Program-made: the position numbers and the translations under genes
In this document: in pieces, positions 1 through 7,378 of the stretch
Layout: every line of letters starts with the position of its first letter
Position numbering within the stretch: position 1 is the stretch's first letter
Source: an uncultured Spirochaetaceae bacterium
GTDB taxonomy: Bacteria > Spirochaetota > Spirochaetia > Sphaerochaetales > Sphaerochaetaceae
DNA length: 32,608 bases
Direction of reading: 5' to 3'
Assembly: GCA_944389155.1 (NCBI GenBank)
Contig: CALXLI010000061.1
Coordinates: 1-32,608 of the forward strand
Notes under the pieces: generated by a model
What the model was told of the DNA's origin: nothing
The model's database searches: none
What the model saw: only the letters and a program-made list of their open reading frames with translations

Positions 1-2
1 TA

Positions 3-824
3 GGTTTCCTTGCGAATTATTTCATGAATTCTGGATCAGGCTCAATGCACGTTGTGATGACTGCCGATTTTGAAGATAGCACAGGAAATCACACTCTATA
101 CTACAAGCAGCAGTCCAGCTTCAAAGAGAACATGGAAGCAACAGACGAAGGCGCTTTATGTATTCTCGATGACAATAATCTCGACTATGTTCTGTTTGGC
201 CTGGACAGCAGTATTCCATCTTATCCATCTGACACAGAAGAACGTGAGCCTACACCGGAAGAAAGCGACATGAAATCAGCTATCGGATATTCTTTATCCC
301 AAGCCTTAGGAGAAACCGATACAGTACTCCAAGCTGTAATAAATGAAGCTCTGAACAGCAATAACCGTAATATCATCAACTACATCGAAGGACAAAATAC
401 AGTAGCAGGAACCATAGCCACAGACAATGGAAACTGGGTTGCTGATATACAATCATTTTCAATTAGTGATGGTGATTATGGCCTCCATGGATCAGCATAT
501 ATCTTAGAAAGTGACCTTACAGATGATAGCTTTCTGGCATCTCTTTATACCTGTACCGTCAATATAGAAAACTATAATGCGTTCAATGGAACAGATAGCG
601 CTTTGATAACAAGCGGAAAATTCACAAGCGACAAAGAAGGAAGAACAGCATCATTCAACTTGACTGCAATGGTGAATGATGATGACATGCCACACAAATG
701 GATTGTCGAGATGATCCAAACCAGCGAATCAAGCTTTGATGGTATTGAGATCCTGGATGATGAATACCTTATTCCATTCTTCAGAAACACAGAGGGTTCT
801 GCTGCCATGCCAGCCTTGCCATAA
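3..824 (+). CDS. Unrecognised protein, 5'-truncated by window edge
   Basis: The reading frame is open from the first complete codon of the window to a TAA at 822-824. The methionine at 24 has no visible ribosome binding site, so the gene very likely begins upstream of the window. About 274 residues are visible. The chain is acidic and rich in Ser, Thr, Asp and Asn, with no membrane segment and no motif I recognise. Its alternating polar and hydrophobic pattern, with phrases such as SGSMHVVMTADFEDSTG, suggests a beta-rich exported or lipoprotein domain. The signal peptide, if there is one, lies outside the window. Composition resembles the N-terminal part of the lipoprotein at 29484-31421, but I could not align them convincingly. 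Function unknown. Confidence 0.6.
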   Translation, partial: GFLANYFMNSGSGSMHVVMTADFEDSTGNHTLYYKQQSSFKENMEATDEGALCILDDNNLDYVLFGLDSSIPSYPSDTEEREPTPEESDMKSAIGYSLSQALGETDTVLQAVINEALNSNNRNIINYIEGQNTVAGTIATDNGNWVADIQSFSISDGDYGLHGSAYILESDLTDDSFLASLYTCTVNIENYNAFNGTDSALITSGKFTSDKEGRTASFNLTAMVNDDDMPHKWIVEMIQTSESSFDGIEILDDEYLIPFFRNTEGSAAMPALP

Positions 825-895
825 ACAAGCAGGCCGGAACTGGGCATAGGACTTGCCTTTGCACTGTATTCCAGGAACCAAAGGAAAATAAAAAA

Positions 896-933
896 CCCCA
901 CATCCGGTAAAAGGAGGTAAACGGTTTGTGGGG
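896..933 (-). terminator. Hairpin with T-tract, leftward
   Basis: CCCCACA (896-902) pairs with TGTGGGG (927-933), extended by CCG/CGG (904-906/922-924) around a 15-nt loop. Read leftward, the stem is followed by TTTTTTATTTT, a good U-tract. On the plus strand no T-run follows. It would catch transcripts that pass the nearer hairpin at 1121-1147, at the end of the sugar operon. Confidence 0.55.
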
Positions 934-950
934 AACAAAAGGAGGTTAGA

Positions 951-1157
951 ATGGAAGTGCTATTGCTTCCACTTTCAGCCAGTAATATATCGAAATGTGA
1001 AAAGAATGAAAAGTACTTTTTGATAAATTTTCAAAATTTTTTGAAACTTTGTTCCATTTTGCTGTATTGCTTGATTATCTCATTACAGTATTGCAATATG
1101 CATAGACACAATGCTGGAAAACTCCTGCCACATTCAGCAGCAGGAGCTATAGGATGA
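951..1157 (+). CDS. Possible small ORF, 68 aa, doubtful
   Basis: An AAAGGAGG stands at good distance before the ATG, which is the only reason to list this frame. The product would have a short hydrophobic stretch (LKLCSILLYCLIISLQYC) that could be one membrane segment. Against it, the last codons run through the hairpin that terminates the opposite operon, the sequence is A/T-rich, and no family is recognised. It may be chance. Confidence 0.18.
   Translation: MEVLLLPLSASNISKCEKNEKYFLINFQNFLKLCSILLYCLIISLQYCNMHRHNAGKLLPHSAAGAIG
1121..1147 (-). terminator. Terminator of the leftward sugar operon
   Basis: CTCCTGC (1122-1128) pairs with GCAGGAG (1140-1146) around an 11-nt loop. Read leftward, the stem is followed by TTTTCC. 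It begins about a dozen bases after the stop codon of the TIM-barrel gene, the usual place for an intrinsic terminator. The U-tract is short, so read-through to the second hairpin at 896-933 is plausible. Confidence 0.6.
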
Positions 1158-1159
1158 CA

Positions 1160-2014
1160 TTAGAATAGATCTGCGAATCCCATCTCTTTTATGTTCTTGA
1201 CGCTCAGGGCCAGGCAATCAAATGGATCTTTGCCATAGCATGAATCCTGCTCTACAGGAAGATACTTAGCACCAGCTTCCAATGATGCGTTGATGATTGC
1301 CTTCATATCAAGATTGCCCTCTCCTATCTCAGCAAACTGGATACACTCCTCATGATGGAATAGCGAAGGAGATAGCTCCTCTGGCTGTGGAAGATAGATT
1401 CTGTAGTCCTTAAGATGGACAAGATCCTCACGTCCTGCAAGACGCCTGATCCACTTGACAGGATCTTCTCCTGCTCTCTGGATCCAATGGACATCGGGCT
1501 CAAAGCCAACATATTCCGGATCTGTCTCCTCGACAAGGATCTCAAAGCCAGTCTTGCCGCTGAACTTCTCAAATTCAAAATGGTGGTTATGGTAATACAG
1601 ATTTATGCCAGCATCCTTGAGGATCCTGCCATAACGGTTAAGCGCCTCTGCTGCTTTATGGAAGCCCTCTTCAGAATGCACGCAGGAACGAGGCATCAAA
1701 GAATCCCTTACATACTTGACACCAAGCTTATGGTTTACCTCGATAAGCCTATCTATATCTGCTTCAAGGTCCAGTCCCTTGGCCTTCCCTCCGAACAGCG
1801 GCTGATAATTCACACTCGATGCAATAACCTTGACACCATGCTTCTCAGAAGCCTCGATTGTTGCGTCTATAAAATCATCTGTCATATCCACCTGTGAAAG
1901 CTCAAAGTATGAAACACCTGCCTTCTTTACAAGGTTGAATGTATAGTCAGGGCCTTTTTCCCACATTATCGTCTTAACCATCGACATGTTAAGCGCAATC
2001 TTCGCATCACTCAT
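1160..2014 (-). CDS. Sugar phosphate isomerase/epimerase-like TIM-barrel protein
   Basis: A 284-residue protein of the xylose-isomerase-like TIM-barrel family (AP_endonuc_2 fold). Visible signatures are the YHNHHFEFEKF strand, then VGFEPDVHW...AGEDPVKWI, VHLKDY and EIGEGNLDM, and a late PVEQD. These supply the Glu, Asp and His residues that bind the divalent metal in this family. The start is the ATG at 2014, preceded by GGAGG at five bases; an in-frame ATG at 2026 would lie upstream of that site. It is the last gene of the sugar operon. With two Gfo/Idh/MocA dehydrogenases next to it, epimerisation, isomerisation or beta-elimination of a keto-sugar is the likely job. Substrate unknown. Cytoplasmic. 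Confidence 0.85.
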   Translation of the reverse strand: MSDAKIALNMSMVKTIMWEKGPDYTFNLVKKAGVSYFELSQVDMTDDFIDATIEASEKHGVKVIASSVNYQPLFGGKAKGLDLEADIDRLIEVNHKLGVKYVRDSLMPRSCVHSEEGFHKAAEALNRYGRILKDAGINLYYHNHHFEFEKFSGKTGFEILVEETDPEYVGFEPDVHWIQRAGEDPVKWIRRLAGREDLVHLKDYRIYLPQPEELSPSLFHHEECIQFAEIGEGNLDMKAIINASLEAGAKYLPVEQDSCYGKDPFDCLALSVKNIKEMGFADLF

Positions 2015-2056
2015 ATTTACCTCCACTCAATTGTCTTTCCTGTCCTGGATGACTCA

Positions 2057-2087
2057 CGGATCGTATCAATCAGCTTGATGACAGTTC
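2057..2087. repeat. 31-bp direct repeat, operon-downstream copy
   Basis: Identical over 31 bases to 2128-2158, at an offset of 71 bases. This copy, nearer the next gene, joins directly to the sequence that would have encoded the ancestral C-terminus of the oxidoreductase. Confidence 0.95.
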
Positions 2088-3101
2088 ACGCCAACCGAGA
2101 GCACAGATACACCACCGTCCAGCCTCTCGGATCGTATCAATCAGCTTGATGACAGTTCCTGCCTCCTTGACCGATACAACACGTCCACCGTCTCCGCTCA
2201 GATAATCATAGAAATCCTTGATGAGCACCTTATGCCCTGCACCATAATATGACTTGGCTCCTGGCATAAGCTCATCTTCTGCTATAACGCTCTTGGCAAG
2301 GGTATCGTCAGCAGGTGCACGATAAAGCTTATAATCCTTTATCGTATAGACAGCGTTCTCAAATACAGCCTCTAGCTCGATTGTCGAGTTCACTGTATTC
2401 GCATTGCTTGCCATGATCAGAGCACGCACGCCGTTCTCAAAGACAACCTCGGAAACTGAAGAGTCCTCCACTTCGATATCGAGGTCAAGAACGTTCGTTA
2501 CTATTCCCTTCACGCTCTTTGCCTTTCCGCCAAGAAGGAGAACCTGATCGAGAGTATGGACAGCCTGGTTTATAAGGCAGCCACCTCCAGCGTACTCCAT
2601 CCTGCCCCTCCAAGGAGCCCTATCGTAATATGCCTGGTCACGAGCCCAGAGTGCTACAGCCTTAAGTCCTGTAAGACGGCCATCCTTGCCGCTTTCGACC
2701 ACGCTCTGAAGAGTACGGAATGTATTGTTCCATCTATTCTGAAGACATACTGCGACTGTTACGCCATACTTATCCTGCAGGCCCTCCATCTCCTCCACTT
2801 CCCTGTAATTCATAGCAACAGGCTTCTCGCAAAGGACTGGAACGTGCTTGCTTGCACAGTAAGATGCAACGGGGAGATGAAGATAATGAGGAAGACAGAT
2901 ATGCACAGCATCAAGCTTCTGCTCCTCAATCATCTTCTTATAATCGCTGTAGTATACAGCTCCATCCGGAATGTTTATCTTTTCGGGGCTTTTTACATCA
3001 CAGACAGCAGCGATGTGCACATTATCCAAGAATGAGAGTGCTCTTATATGGGTCTGGGCAACTGTCCCATCCCCGATTATCCCAATGTTAAATGTTTTCA
3101 C
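2070..3101 (-). CDS. Gfo/Idh/MocA-family oxidoreductase with frameshifted C-terminus
   Basis: An NAD(P)-dependent sugar or cyclitol dehydrogenase. The Rossmann fold begins with NIGIIGDGTVAQ, the catalytic-lysine motif is CEKPVAMN, and the substrate-domain motif is NQAVHTLD. The start is taken as the GTG at 3101, which has GAGGAAAAGAGCC before it and places the Rossmann strand at the N-terminus. It overlaps the previous gene by 14 bases. The end is odd. After VIKLIDTIRE the frame runs into EAGRWCICALGWRELSSS and stops at 2070. A second DNA copy of the VIKLIDTIRE codons follows 71 bases on, in another frame, and leads to SSRTGKTIEWR and a TAA three bases before the next ATG. That is a typical family C-terminus, so this gene seems to have been altered by an insertion-duplication. 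The core fold is intact and it may still work. Confidence 0.85.
   Translation of the reverse strand: MKTFNIGIIGDGTVAQTHIRALSFLDNVHIAAVCDVKSPEKINIPDGAVYYSDYKKMIEEQKLDAVHICLPHYLHLPVASYCASKHVPVLCEKPVAMNYREVEEMEGLQDKYGVTVAVCLQNRWNNTFRTLQSVVESGKDGRLTGLKAVALWARDQAYYDRAPWRGRMEYAGGGCLINQAVHTLDQVLLLGGKAKSVKGIVTNVLDLDIEVEDSSVSEVVFENGVRALIMASNANTVNSTIELEAVFENAVYTIKDYKLYRAPADDTLAKSVIAEDELMPGAKSYYGAGHKVLIKDFYDYLSGDGGRVVSVKEAGTVIKLIDTIREAGRWCICALGWRELSSS
2128..2158. repeat. 31-bp direct repeat, copy read in frame
   Basis: Partner of the copy at 2057-2087. It encodes the VIKLIDTIRE segment in the current reading frame. The 40 bases between the copies are not a perfect duplicate of anything visible nearby, though they resemble the DGGRVVSV codons just upstream. 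Confidence 0.95.
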
Positions 3102-4248
3102 GGCTCTTTTCCTCTTCAACCTTCTTCTGAAGTTCATCATAGAACAGATCATCATCAATCGGGAGTGTTATCTCCTTGCCAAGCCATGATGAAAGATACA
3201 TTGCATCTGCAATCTCAACAGCCTTCACGCCTTCCTTGCCCGGAGCGATCAGGCAAGCTCCGTTAAGGATCGCATCTGCGAAATTGATAAGGACATCAAT
3301 ATGCTGCTTGTCCCAGTTCTCAGGGATTGCAAAGGATTCCTCATCATACAGCTTCTCTCCAGACTGTCCCTTCACAAGAGCAAGCATCTGCCTGAAATCG
3401 AGGGTTTCGCTCAGTTCGGTCTCACTCTTCCTGAGGATCTTCACAGTTACCTTTGAGCTGTCTTCAACGATGATCTTGCCATTCTCCCCCTGGATCTCAA
3501 GCCTATCGGTGCCAGCAGCATCATGAGTGCATGTGACAAGCGTTCCATTCGCACCATTTGGATATTCGAAGTATGCAGTTACATCATCCTCGACATCTAT
3601 CTTCCTATGTGAACCATACTTCAGATAAGCCCTGATCATGGTCGGCATTCCCGTAAGCCACTGCAATAGATCAAGCTGATGAGGAGCCTGATTCATAAGC
3701 ACGCCACCGCCTTCCCCTGCCCATGTAGCACGCCATGAGCTTGAATCATAGTACTTCTGTGTCCTCCACCAGCTTGTGATGATCCATGTAACCTTCCTTA
3801 TCTCTCCTATGCGTCCGCTATCGAGAATCTCCTTTATCTTTATGTAAAGAGGATTGGTTCTCTGATTGAACATCATTGCAAAGACAAGATCGGGATGCTT
3901 TGCAGCGACAGCATTCATTTCCTTCACCTGCTTCGTGTATACACCTGCAGGCTTCTCAACCATTGCATGCACACCTTTCTCAAGTGCATATATAGCCATC
4001 TCTGGATGGAAATAATGCGGAACTGCGATGATGACAGCATCGACGGAGCCACTGTCTATCATTGCTTTGTAATCGGCGAAATACCTGACATCATCTCCGA
4101 AGTTCTTCTTAGCTGCATCTATCTTTGCACTGTCAATATCACAGACAGCAGAGAGTTCCATCCCTGGGATTATGCCATCATGGATCCATTTGCAATGGCT
4201 TGTTCCCATGTTTCCGTATCCAATAACGCCTGCTCTTACTTTATCCAT
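3088..4248 (-). CDS. Gfo/Idh/MocA-family oxidoreductase
   Basis: A 386-residue NAD(P)-dependent dehydrogenase. The N-terminal Rossmann fold shows AGVIGYGNMGTSH, the catalytic-lysine motif is VEKPAGVY, and the second-domain motif is MNQAPHQLDLLQWL, which supplies the usual His/Asp pair. AGGAGG stands five bases before the ATG at 4248. It follows the second permease by nine bases and overlaps the start of a second family member, so the two are probably translationally coupled. Paired Gfo/Idh/MocA enzymes beside a TIM-barrel protein occur in pathways that oxidise a sugar at C3, process the keto form and reduce it again. The actual substrate cannot be read from the sequence. Confidence 0.9.
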   Translation of the reverse strand: MDKVRAGVIGYGNMGTSHCKWIHDGIIPGMELSAVCDIDSAKIDAAKKNFGDDVRYFADYKAMIDSGSVDAVIIAVPHYFHPEMAIYALEKGVHAMVEKPAGVYTKQVKEMNAVAAKHPDLVFAMMFNQRTNPLYIKIKEILDSGRIGEIRKVTWIITSWWRTQKYYDSSSWRATWAGEGGGVLMNQAPHQLDLLQWLTGMPTMIRAYLKYGSHRKIDVEDDVTAYFEYPNGANGTLVTCTHDAAGTDRLEIQGENGKIIVEDSSKVTVKILRKSETELSETLDFRQMLALVKGQSGEKLYDEESFAIPENWDKQHIDVLINFADAILNGACLIAPGKEGVKAVEIADAMYLSSWLGKEITLPIDDDLFYDELQKKVEEEKSRENI

Positions 4249-4257
4249 ATTCTCCTC

Positions 4258-5112
4258 CTAGCCTTTTATACCTGCAGAAGCAAAGCTTTCGATGAAGAAC
4301 TTCTGAGTCAAAAGGAATATTGCAATAATAGGTATAAGCGAAATCGTAGCGCCAGCCATTATGAGCGCATAGCTTGTTGATGCATCCTCCTGGAAGCGCT
4401 GAAGCCCAACGGTAAGCGTAAAGAGCTTCTCGTTTGAAAGGAATATAAGCGGGTTCATATAATCATTCCATACCCATGTGAAATCCAGAAGCAGAAGTGT
4501 CATAAGCCCCGGCGTCGCAAGCGGAAGTATAACCTGCATGAATATCCTGAATTGTCCTGCTCCATCTATATTCGCAGCCTCGGACAGCTCAAAAGGTATG
4601 CTGCGGAAATAGTTGCGCATCAAGAGCACGCTGAACACGCTGAAAAGACCTGGAAGGATCAGCGCCATGTGCGAGTTTATTATATGAAGCTGTGAGAAAT
4701 AGATGTACTTCGGCAGGAGCATGACCTGGGAAGGTATCATCATCGTTGAGAGATACATCATGAAAAGCGCATTCTTGCCTCTGAAACGCAGACGGGAGAA
4801 TGCATATGCTGCACATGTCGTGATACAGATCTCACCAAAGACCGTGATTACAGCCACCTTGATCGTATTCAGATAGTAAAGCGGGAAATCACTGTTGTTC
4901 CAGACATATGAATAGTTGCCCGTATTCACCCTCTGAGGGATGAGGTGGATAGGAAATTCCATTACATCAATCTCATATTTGAATGATGTCGAGACCATCC
5001 ACACAAACGGGAATATGCAGAGGATGGCAAAGAGTCCTACACAGACCGTTGCAAGTATGCGAAGCGCCATGATCTTCGGAGTGATTATCCCATTCATCTT
5101 ATTTGTCTTCAT
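4258..5112 (-). CDS. Sugar ABC transporter permease, MalG type
   Basis: A 284-residue inner-membrane permease of the CUT1 carbohydrate family. It has several hydrophobic segments and the cytoplasmic coupling loop with the EAA motif (ELSEAANIDGAGQFRIF), which docks with the ATPase. The C-terminus ends in the typical FIESFASAGIKG. AAGGAGG overlaps the upstream stop region and favours the ATG at 5112 over the ATG at 5115. Gap to the first permease is ten bases. No ATPase gene lies in the operon, so a shared MsmK/UgpC-type ATPase encoded elsewhere probably powers it. Confidence 0.92.
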   Translation of the reverse strand: MKTNKMNGIITPKIMALRILATVCVGLFAILCIFPFVWMVSTSFKYEIDVMEFPIHLIPQRVNTGNYSYVWNNSDFPLYYLNTIKVAVITVFGEICITTCAAYAFSRLRFRGKNALFMMYLSTMMIPSQVMLLPKYIYFSQLHIINSHMALILPGLFSVFSVLLMRNYFRSIPFELSEAANIDGAGQFRIFMQVILPLATPGLMTLLLLDFTWVWNDYMNPLIFLSNEKLFTLTVGLQRFQEDASTSYALIMAGATISLIPIIAIFLLTQKFFIESFASAGIKG

Positions 5113-5122
5113 CATAGCCTCC

Positions 5123-6025
5123 TTAGAATGTAAATCTCTTCTCAAGCTTCTGAAGCACAAACGAGAAGACGAAGATGATTGCAAAGAGGAGAAGAGCGAT
5201 AGCGGATGCATAGCTGATCCTGAACTCCTGGAACGCATAGTAATATATCGACTGAACAAGGACAGTAGTGCTGAAGCCAGGGCCGCCCTTGGTGATTATG
5301 TTGATCTGGTCGAATACCTTGAATGAATTGATCGTTGCAAGCGTAATGCAGAAGAAGAGCGATGGACTGAGCATAGGAACCGTTATGTGGAAGAAGCTCT
5401 GCACAGCATTGGCGCCATCTATCTCTGCAGATTCATACACATCGCGTGGAAGCGACTGCATATTCGCAAGGAGAATGATCATGTAGTATCCTACATCGTG
5501 CCAGATAGCCATGATTATGAGTCCTGGAAGAGCCCATTTCGAGCTTATGAACCAGGTCGGAGGCATTTCGACGCCAAAGACGTTGTGAAGGATTGCATTC
5601 ACAGGCCCCATATCAGGATAGAGCAGAACCATCCAAACCGTTGCAACAGATACCAATGATGATACATAAGGCATGAATACCATCATCCTTAGAGGGATCT
5701 TGAAGTAAGTGAAGCGATTGAGAAGCGTAGCTATGAAGAGCGCTATGCATATCGTGAGAGGTACGTATGTGAAGGTATAGATAAGGTTATTCCTTACAGC
5801 AGCCTGCACTCTATCATCCTTCACAAGCTCCGCGAAGTTATCAAGGCCAACAAACTCCATTCCACGGATGCCCCTCATCGGATTCCATTCGGTGAAGCCA
5901 AGTATGAGAGACATGAATATCGGGATTACGATAAATATCACAGTACCTATAAGGCTTGGCAGCAGGAAGCAGTATCCTGCACGCTCTTCCTTACGCATCA
6001 TCATTGACATTTTTGAACGAGCCAT
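5123..6025 (-). CDS. Sugar ABC transporter permease, MalF/UgpA type
   Basis: A 300-residue CUT1 permease. It opens with a basic cytoplasmic tail (MARSKMSMMMRKEERAG) and then a first hydrophobic helix (YCFLLPSLIGTVIFIVIPIF). The EAA coupling motif appears as YESAEIDGANAVQSFFHITVP. It pairs with the MalG-type permease just downstream to form the membrane channel for the substrate-binding protein encoded upstream. GGAG lies about eight bases before the ATG. A GC-rich hairpin in the leader (6041-6064) separates it from the binding-protein gene. Confidence 0.92.
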   Translation of the reverse strand: MARSKMSMMMRKEERAGYCFLLPSLIGTVIFIVIPIFMSLILGFTEWNPMRGIRGMEFVGLDNFAELVKDDRVQAAVRNNLIYTFTYVPLTICIALFIATLLNRFTYFKIPLRMMVFMPYVSSLVSVATVWMVLLYPDMGPVNAILHNVFGVEMPPTWFISSKWALPGLIIMAIWHDVGYYMIILLANMQSLPRDVYESAEIDGANAVQSFFHITVPMLSPSLFFCITLATINSFKVFDQINIITKGGPGFSTTVLVQSIYYYAFQEFRISYASAIALLLFAIIFVFSFVLQKLEKRFTF

Positions 6026-6040
6026 AGCAAAGTCTCCAAT

Positions 6041-6064
6041 AGGCTGCCGGATGCCCGACAGCCT
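6041..6064 (-). promoter_or_regulatory. Intercistronic hairpin between binding protein and permease
   Basis: AGGCTG (6041-6046) pairs with CAGCCT (6059-6064), and CGG/CCG inside extends the stem after one mismatch. Read leftward it is followed by ATTGGAGAC, with no U-tract, so it is not a normal terminator. Hairpins in this place in maltose-type operons protect the upstream message and keep binding protein in excess over permease. That role is inferred here. Confidence 0.5.
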
Positions 6065-6079
6065 GAAAACCTGAGATTA

Positions 6080-7363
6080 TCAGTTGTTGACTATCTCAGC
6101 ATTGACGCGCGATTCGATTGTATTGAGCGCATCATCAAGGGATTTCTCTCCTGTGAAGTATAGAGGAACCTCATCATTGATTATCTGCATGTACTGAGCA
6201 CCGTTTGCTCCCATGATCTTGTTTGTGGAAAGAACGACCTCATCATTGAAGAACTTCTCTCCATATTCCTCCGCAAGTCCGCTTCCGCTGCAGAATGTAG
6301 ATACAATCTCATCATTATAGGCAGGCATATATGTTGGAAGGTTTCCAGATGCTGCGATAGCGCTGGATGCTTTTTCCACATAGTACTTGATGAACTTCCA
6401 AGCCTCTTCCTTATGCTGAGAGTTCTGAGGTATGCAGAGAACAGAAGCTGAGTAATTGCTTCTCAGACCTTCTACGGACTCATCGTAGCGAGGCATGTAT
6501 GCAACACCTACCTCAAAGTCAAATGGGAACTTCTCCTTGTTCTTCATATCCCTTACCAGCCAGCTTCCTGCTGTTACCATAGCCTCTTTTCCACCAAGGA
6601 ATGAACTGTTGATAACGGCGTTTACAGCCTTGATCTGGCCATAGGACATCTGAGTGCCTTCATCATCAAGCATCTTTCTTGTCTCAAGAGCCCTTACCCA
6701 TGCAGGATCCTTGATATTGCACTTACCGTCCTCTGTATACCACTGACCGACCTGGCCTGCTATCGTTGCCCATTCATTTGCATATGTGTGGGTATATGTG
6801 CCATAGATTCCCTGGCTCTTTCCCCAAGCGGCCATCTTGCGTGCTGTATCGATATACTCATCCCATGTCCAATCATCCTCTGGATATGGGACACCAGCTG
6901 CATCGAACATATCCTTGTTATAGTAGACCATGGTCTGGGTTGCTCTGTATGGGATACCATAGTAATGGCCATCTGAACCTTTGCCCCACTCAGCATAGGC
7001 ACCGAAGTTTGCCATATCAAAGCCATCGCGCTCGATGAACTCGTCAAGAGGAGCAAGCATTCCCTGCTCAAAGCGCAGGAACTGATCACCATCAGCTATT
7101 GGCATCACATCGATATCGCTGCCGCTCATCGCCATGATATCAAGCTTGGTTGCCCTGTCTCCATTGGCAGGTATTGTATGAACAACAACACGGATATCAG
7201 GATTCTCAGCCATGAAATCATCAATGAACTGCTGATTAGGCACATCCCATTCATAGTAATTGATCGTAACAACACCATCTGAATCTGAAGACTCTGAAGA
7301 ACCACCTGCAAAAAGCATCATCGATGCAAGAAGCAGAGAAGCGATTAAGAGAATTCTTTTCAT
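6080..7363 (-). CDS. Sugar ABC transporter substrate-binding protein
   Basis: A 427-residue periplasmic binding protein of the extracellular family 1 (MalE/UgpB) type. The signal peptide is MKRILLIASLLLASMMLFA, followed by GGSSESSDSDG. No cysteine is present, so cleavage by signal peptidase I rather than lipidation is expected. The mature chain has family phrases such as YYGIPYRATQTMVYYNKDMF and TWDEYIDTARKM. AGGAGG precedes the ATG at 7363 by seven bases. It lies 15 bases after the LacI-type repressor gene and ahead of the two permeases. A carbohydrate or glycoside ligand is likely; identity unknown. Confidence 0.92.
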   Translation of the reverse strand: MKRILLIASLLLASMMLFAGGSSESSDSDGVVTINYYEWDVPNQQFIDDFMAENPDIRVVVHTIPANGDRATKLDIMAMSGSDIDVMPIADGDQFLRFEQGMLAPLDEFIERDGFDMANFGAYAEWGKGSDGHYYGIPYRATQTMVYYNKDMFDAAGVPYPEDDWTWDEYIDTARKMAAWGKSQGIYGTYTHTYANEWATIAGQVGQWYTEDGKCNIKDPAWVRALETRKMLDDEGTQMSYGQIKAVNAVINSSFLGGKEAMVTAGSWLVRDMKNKEKFPFDFEVGVAYMPRYDESVEGLRSNYSASVLCIPQNSQHKEEAWKFIKYYVEKASSAIAASGNLPTYMPAYNDEIVSTFCSGSGLAEEYGEKFFNDEVVLSTNKIMGANGAQYMQIINDEVPLYFTGEKSLDDALNTIESRVNAEIVNN

Positions 7364-7378
7364 TCCCGACCCTCCTAT

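Larger units (their letters stand above)
825..1159. other. Intergenic stretch with two leftward hairpins and a doubtful small ORF
   Basis: This gap lies between a rightward gene end and a leftward operon end. It holds two hairpins that read as terminators on the minus strand (896-933 and 1121-1147), an A/T-rich stretch around 1015-1060, and a possible 68-codon plus-strand frame at 951. No convincing terminator for the rightward gene was found. Confidence 0.6.

Noticed and set aside
808..834. Terminator of the first gene formed by GCCTTGC and GCAGGC
   Set aside because: The stem has a bulge and no T-run follows.
951..1157. A confident small gene after the perfect AAAGGAGG at 938-945
   Set aside because: The frame runs through the opposite operon's terminator, has no recognisable family and is short and A/T-rich; listed only at low confidence.
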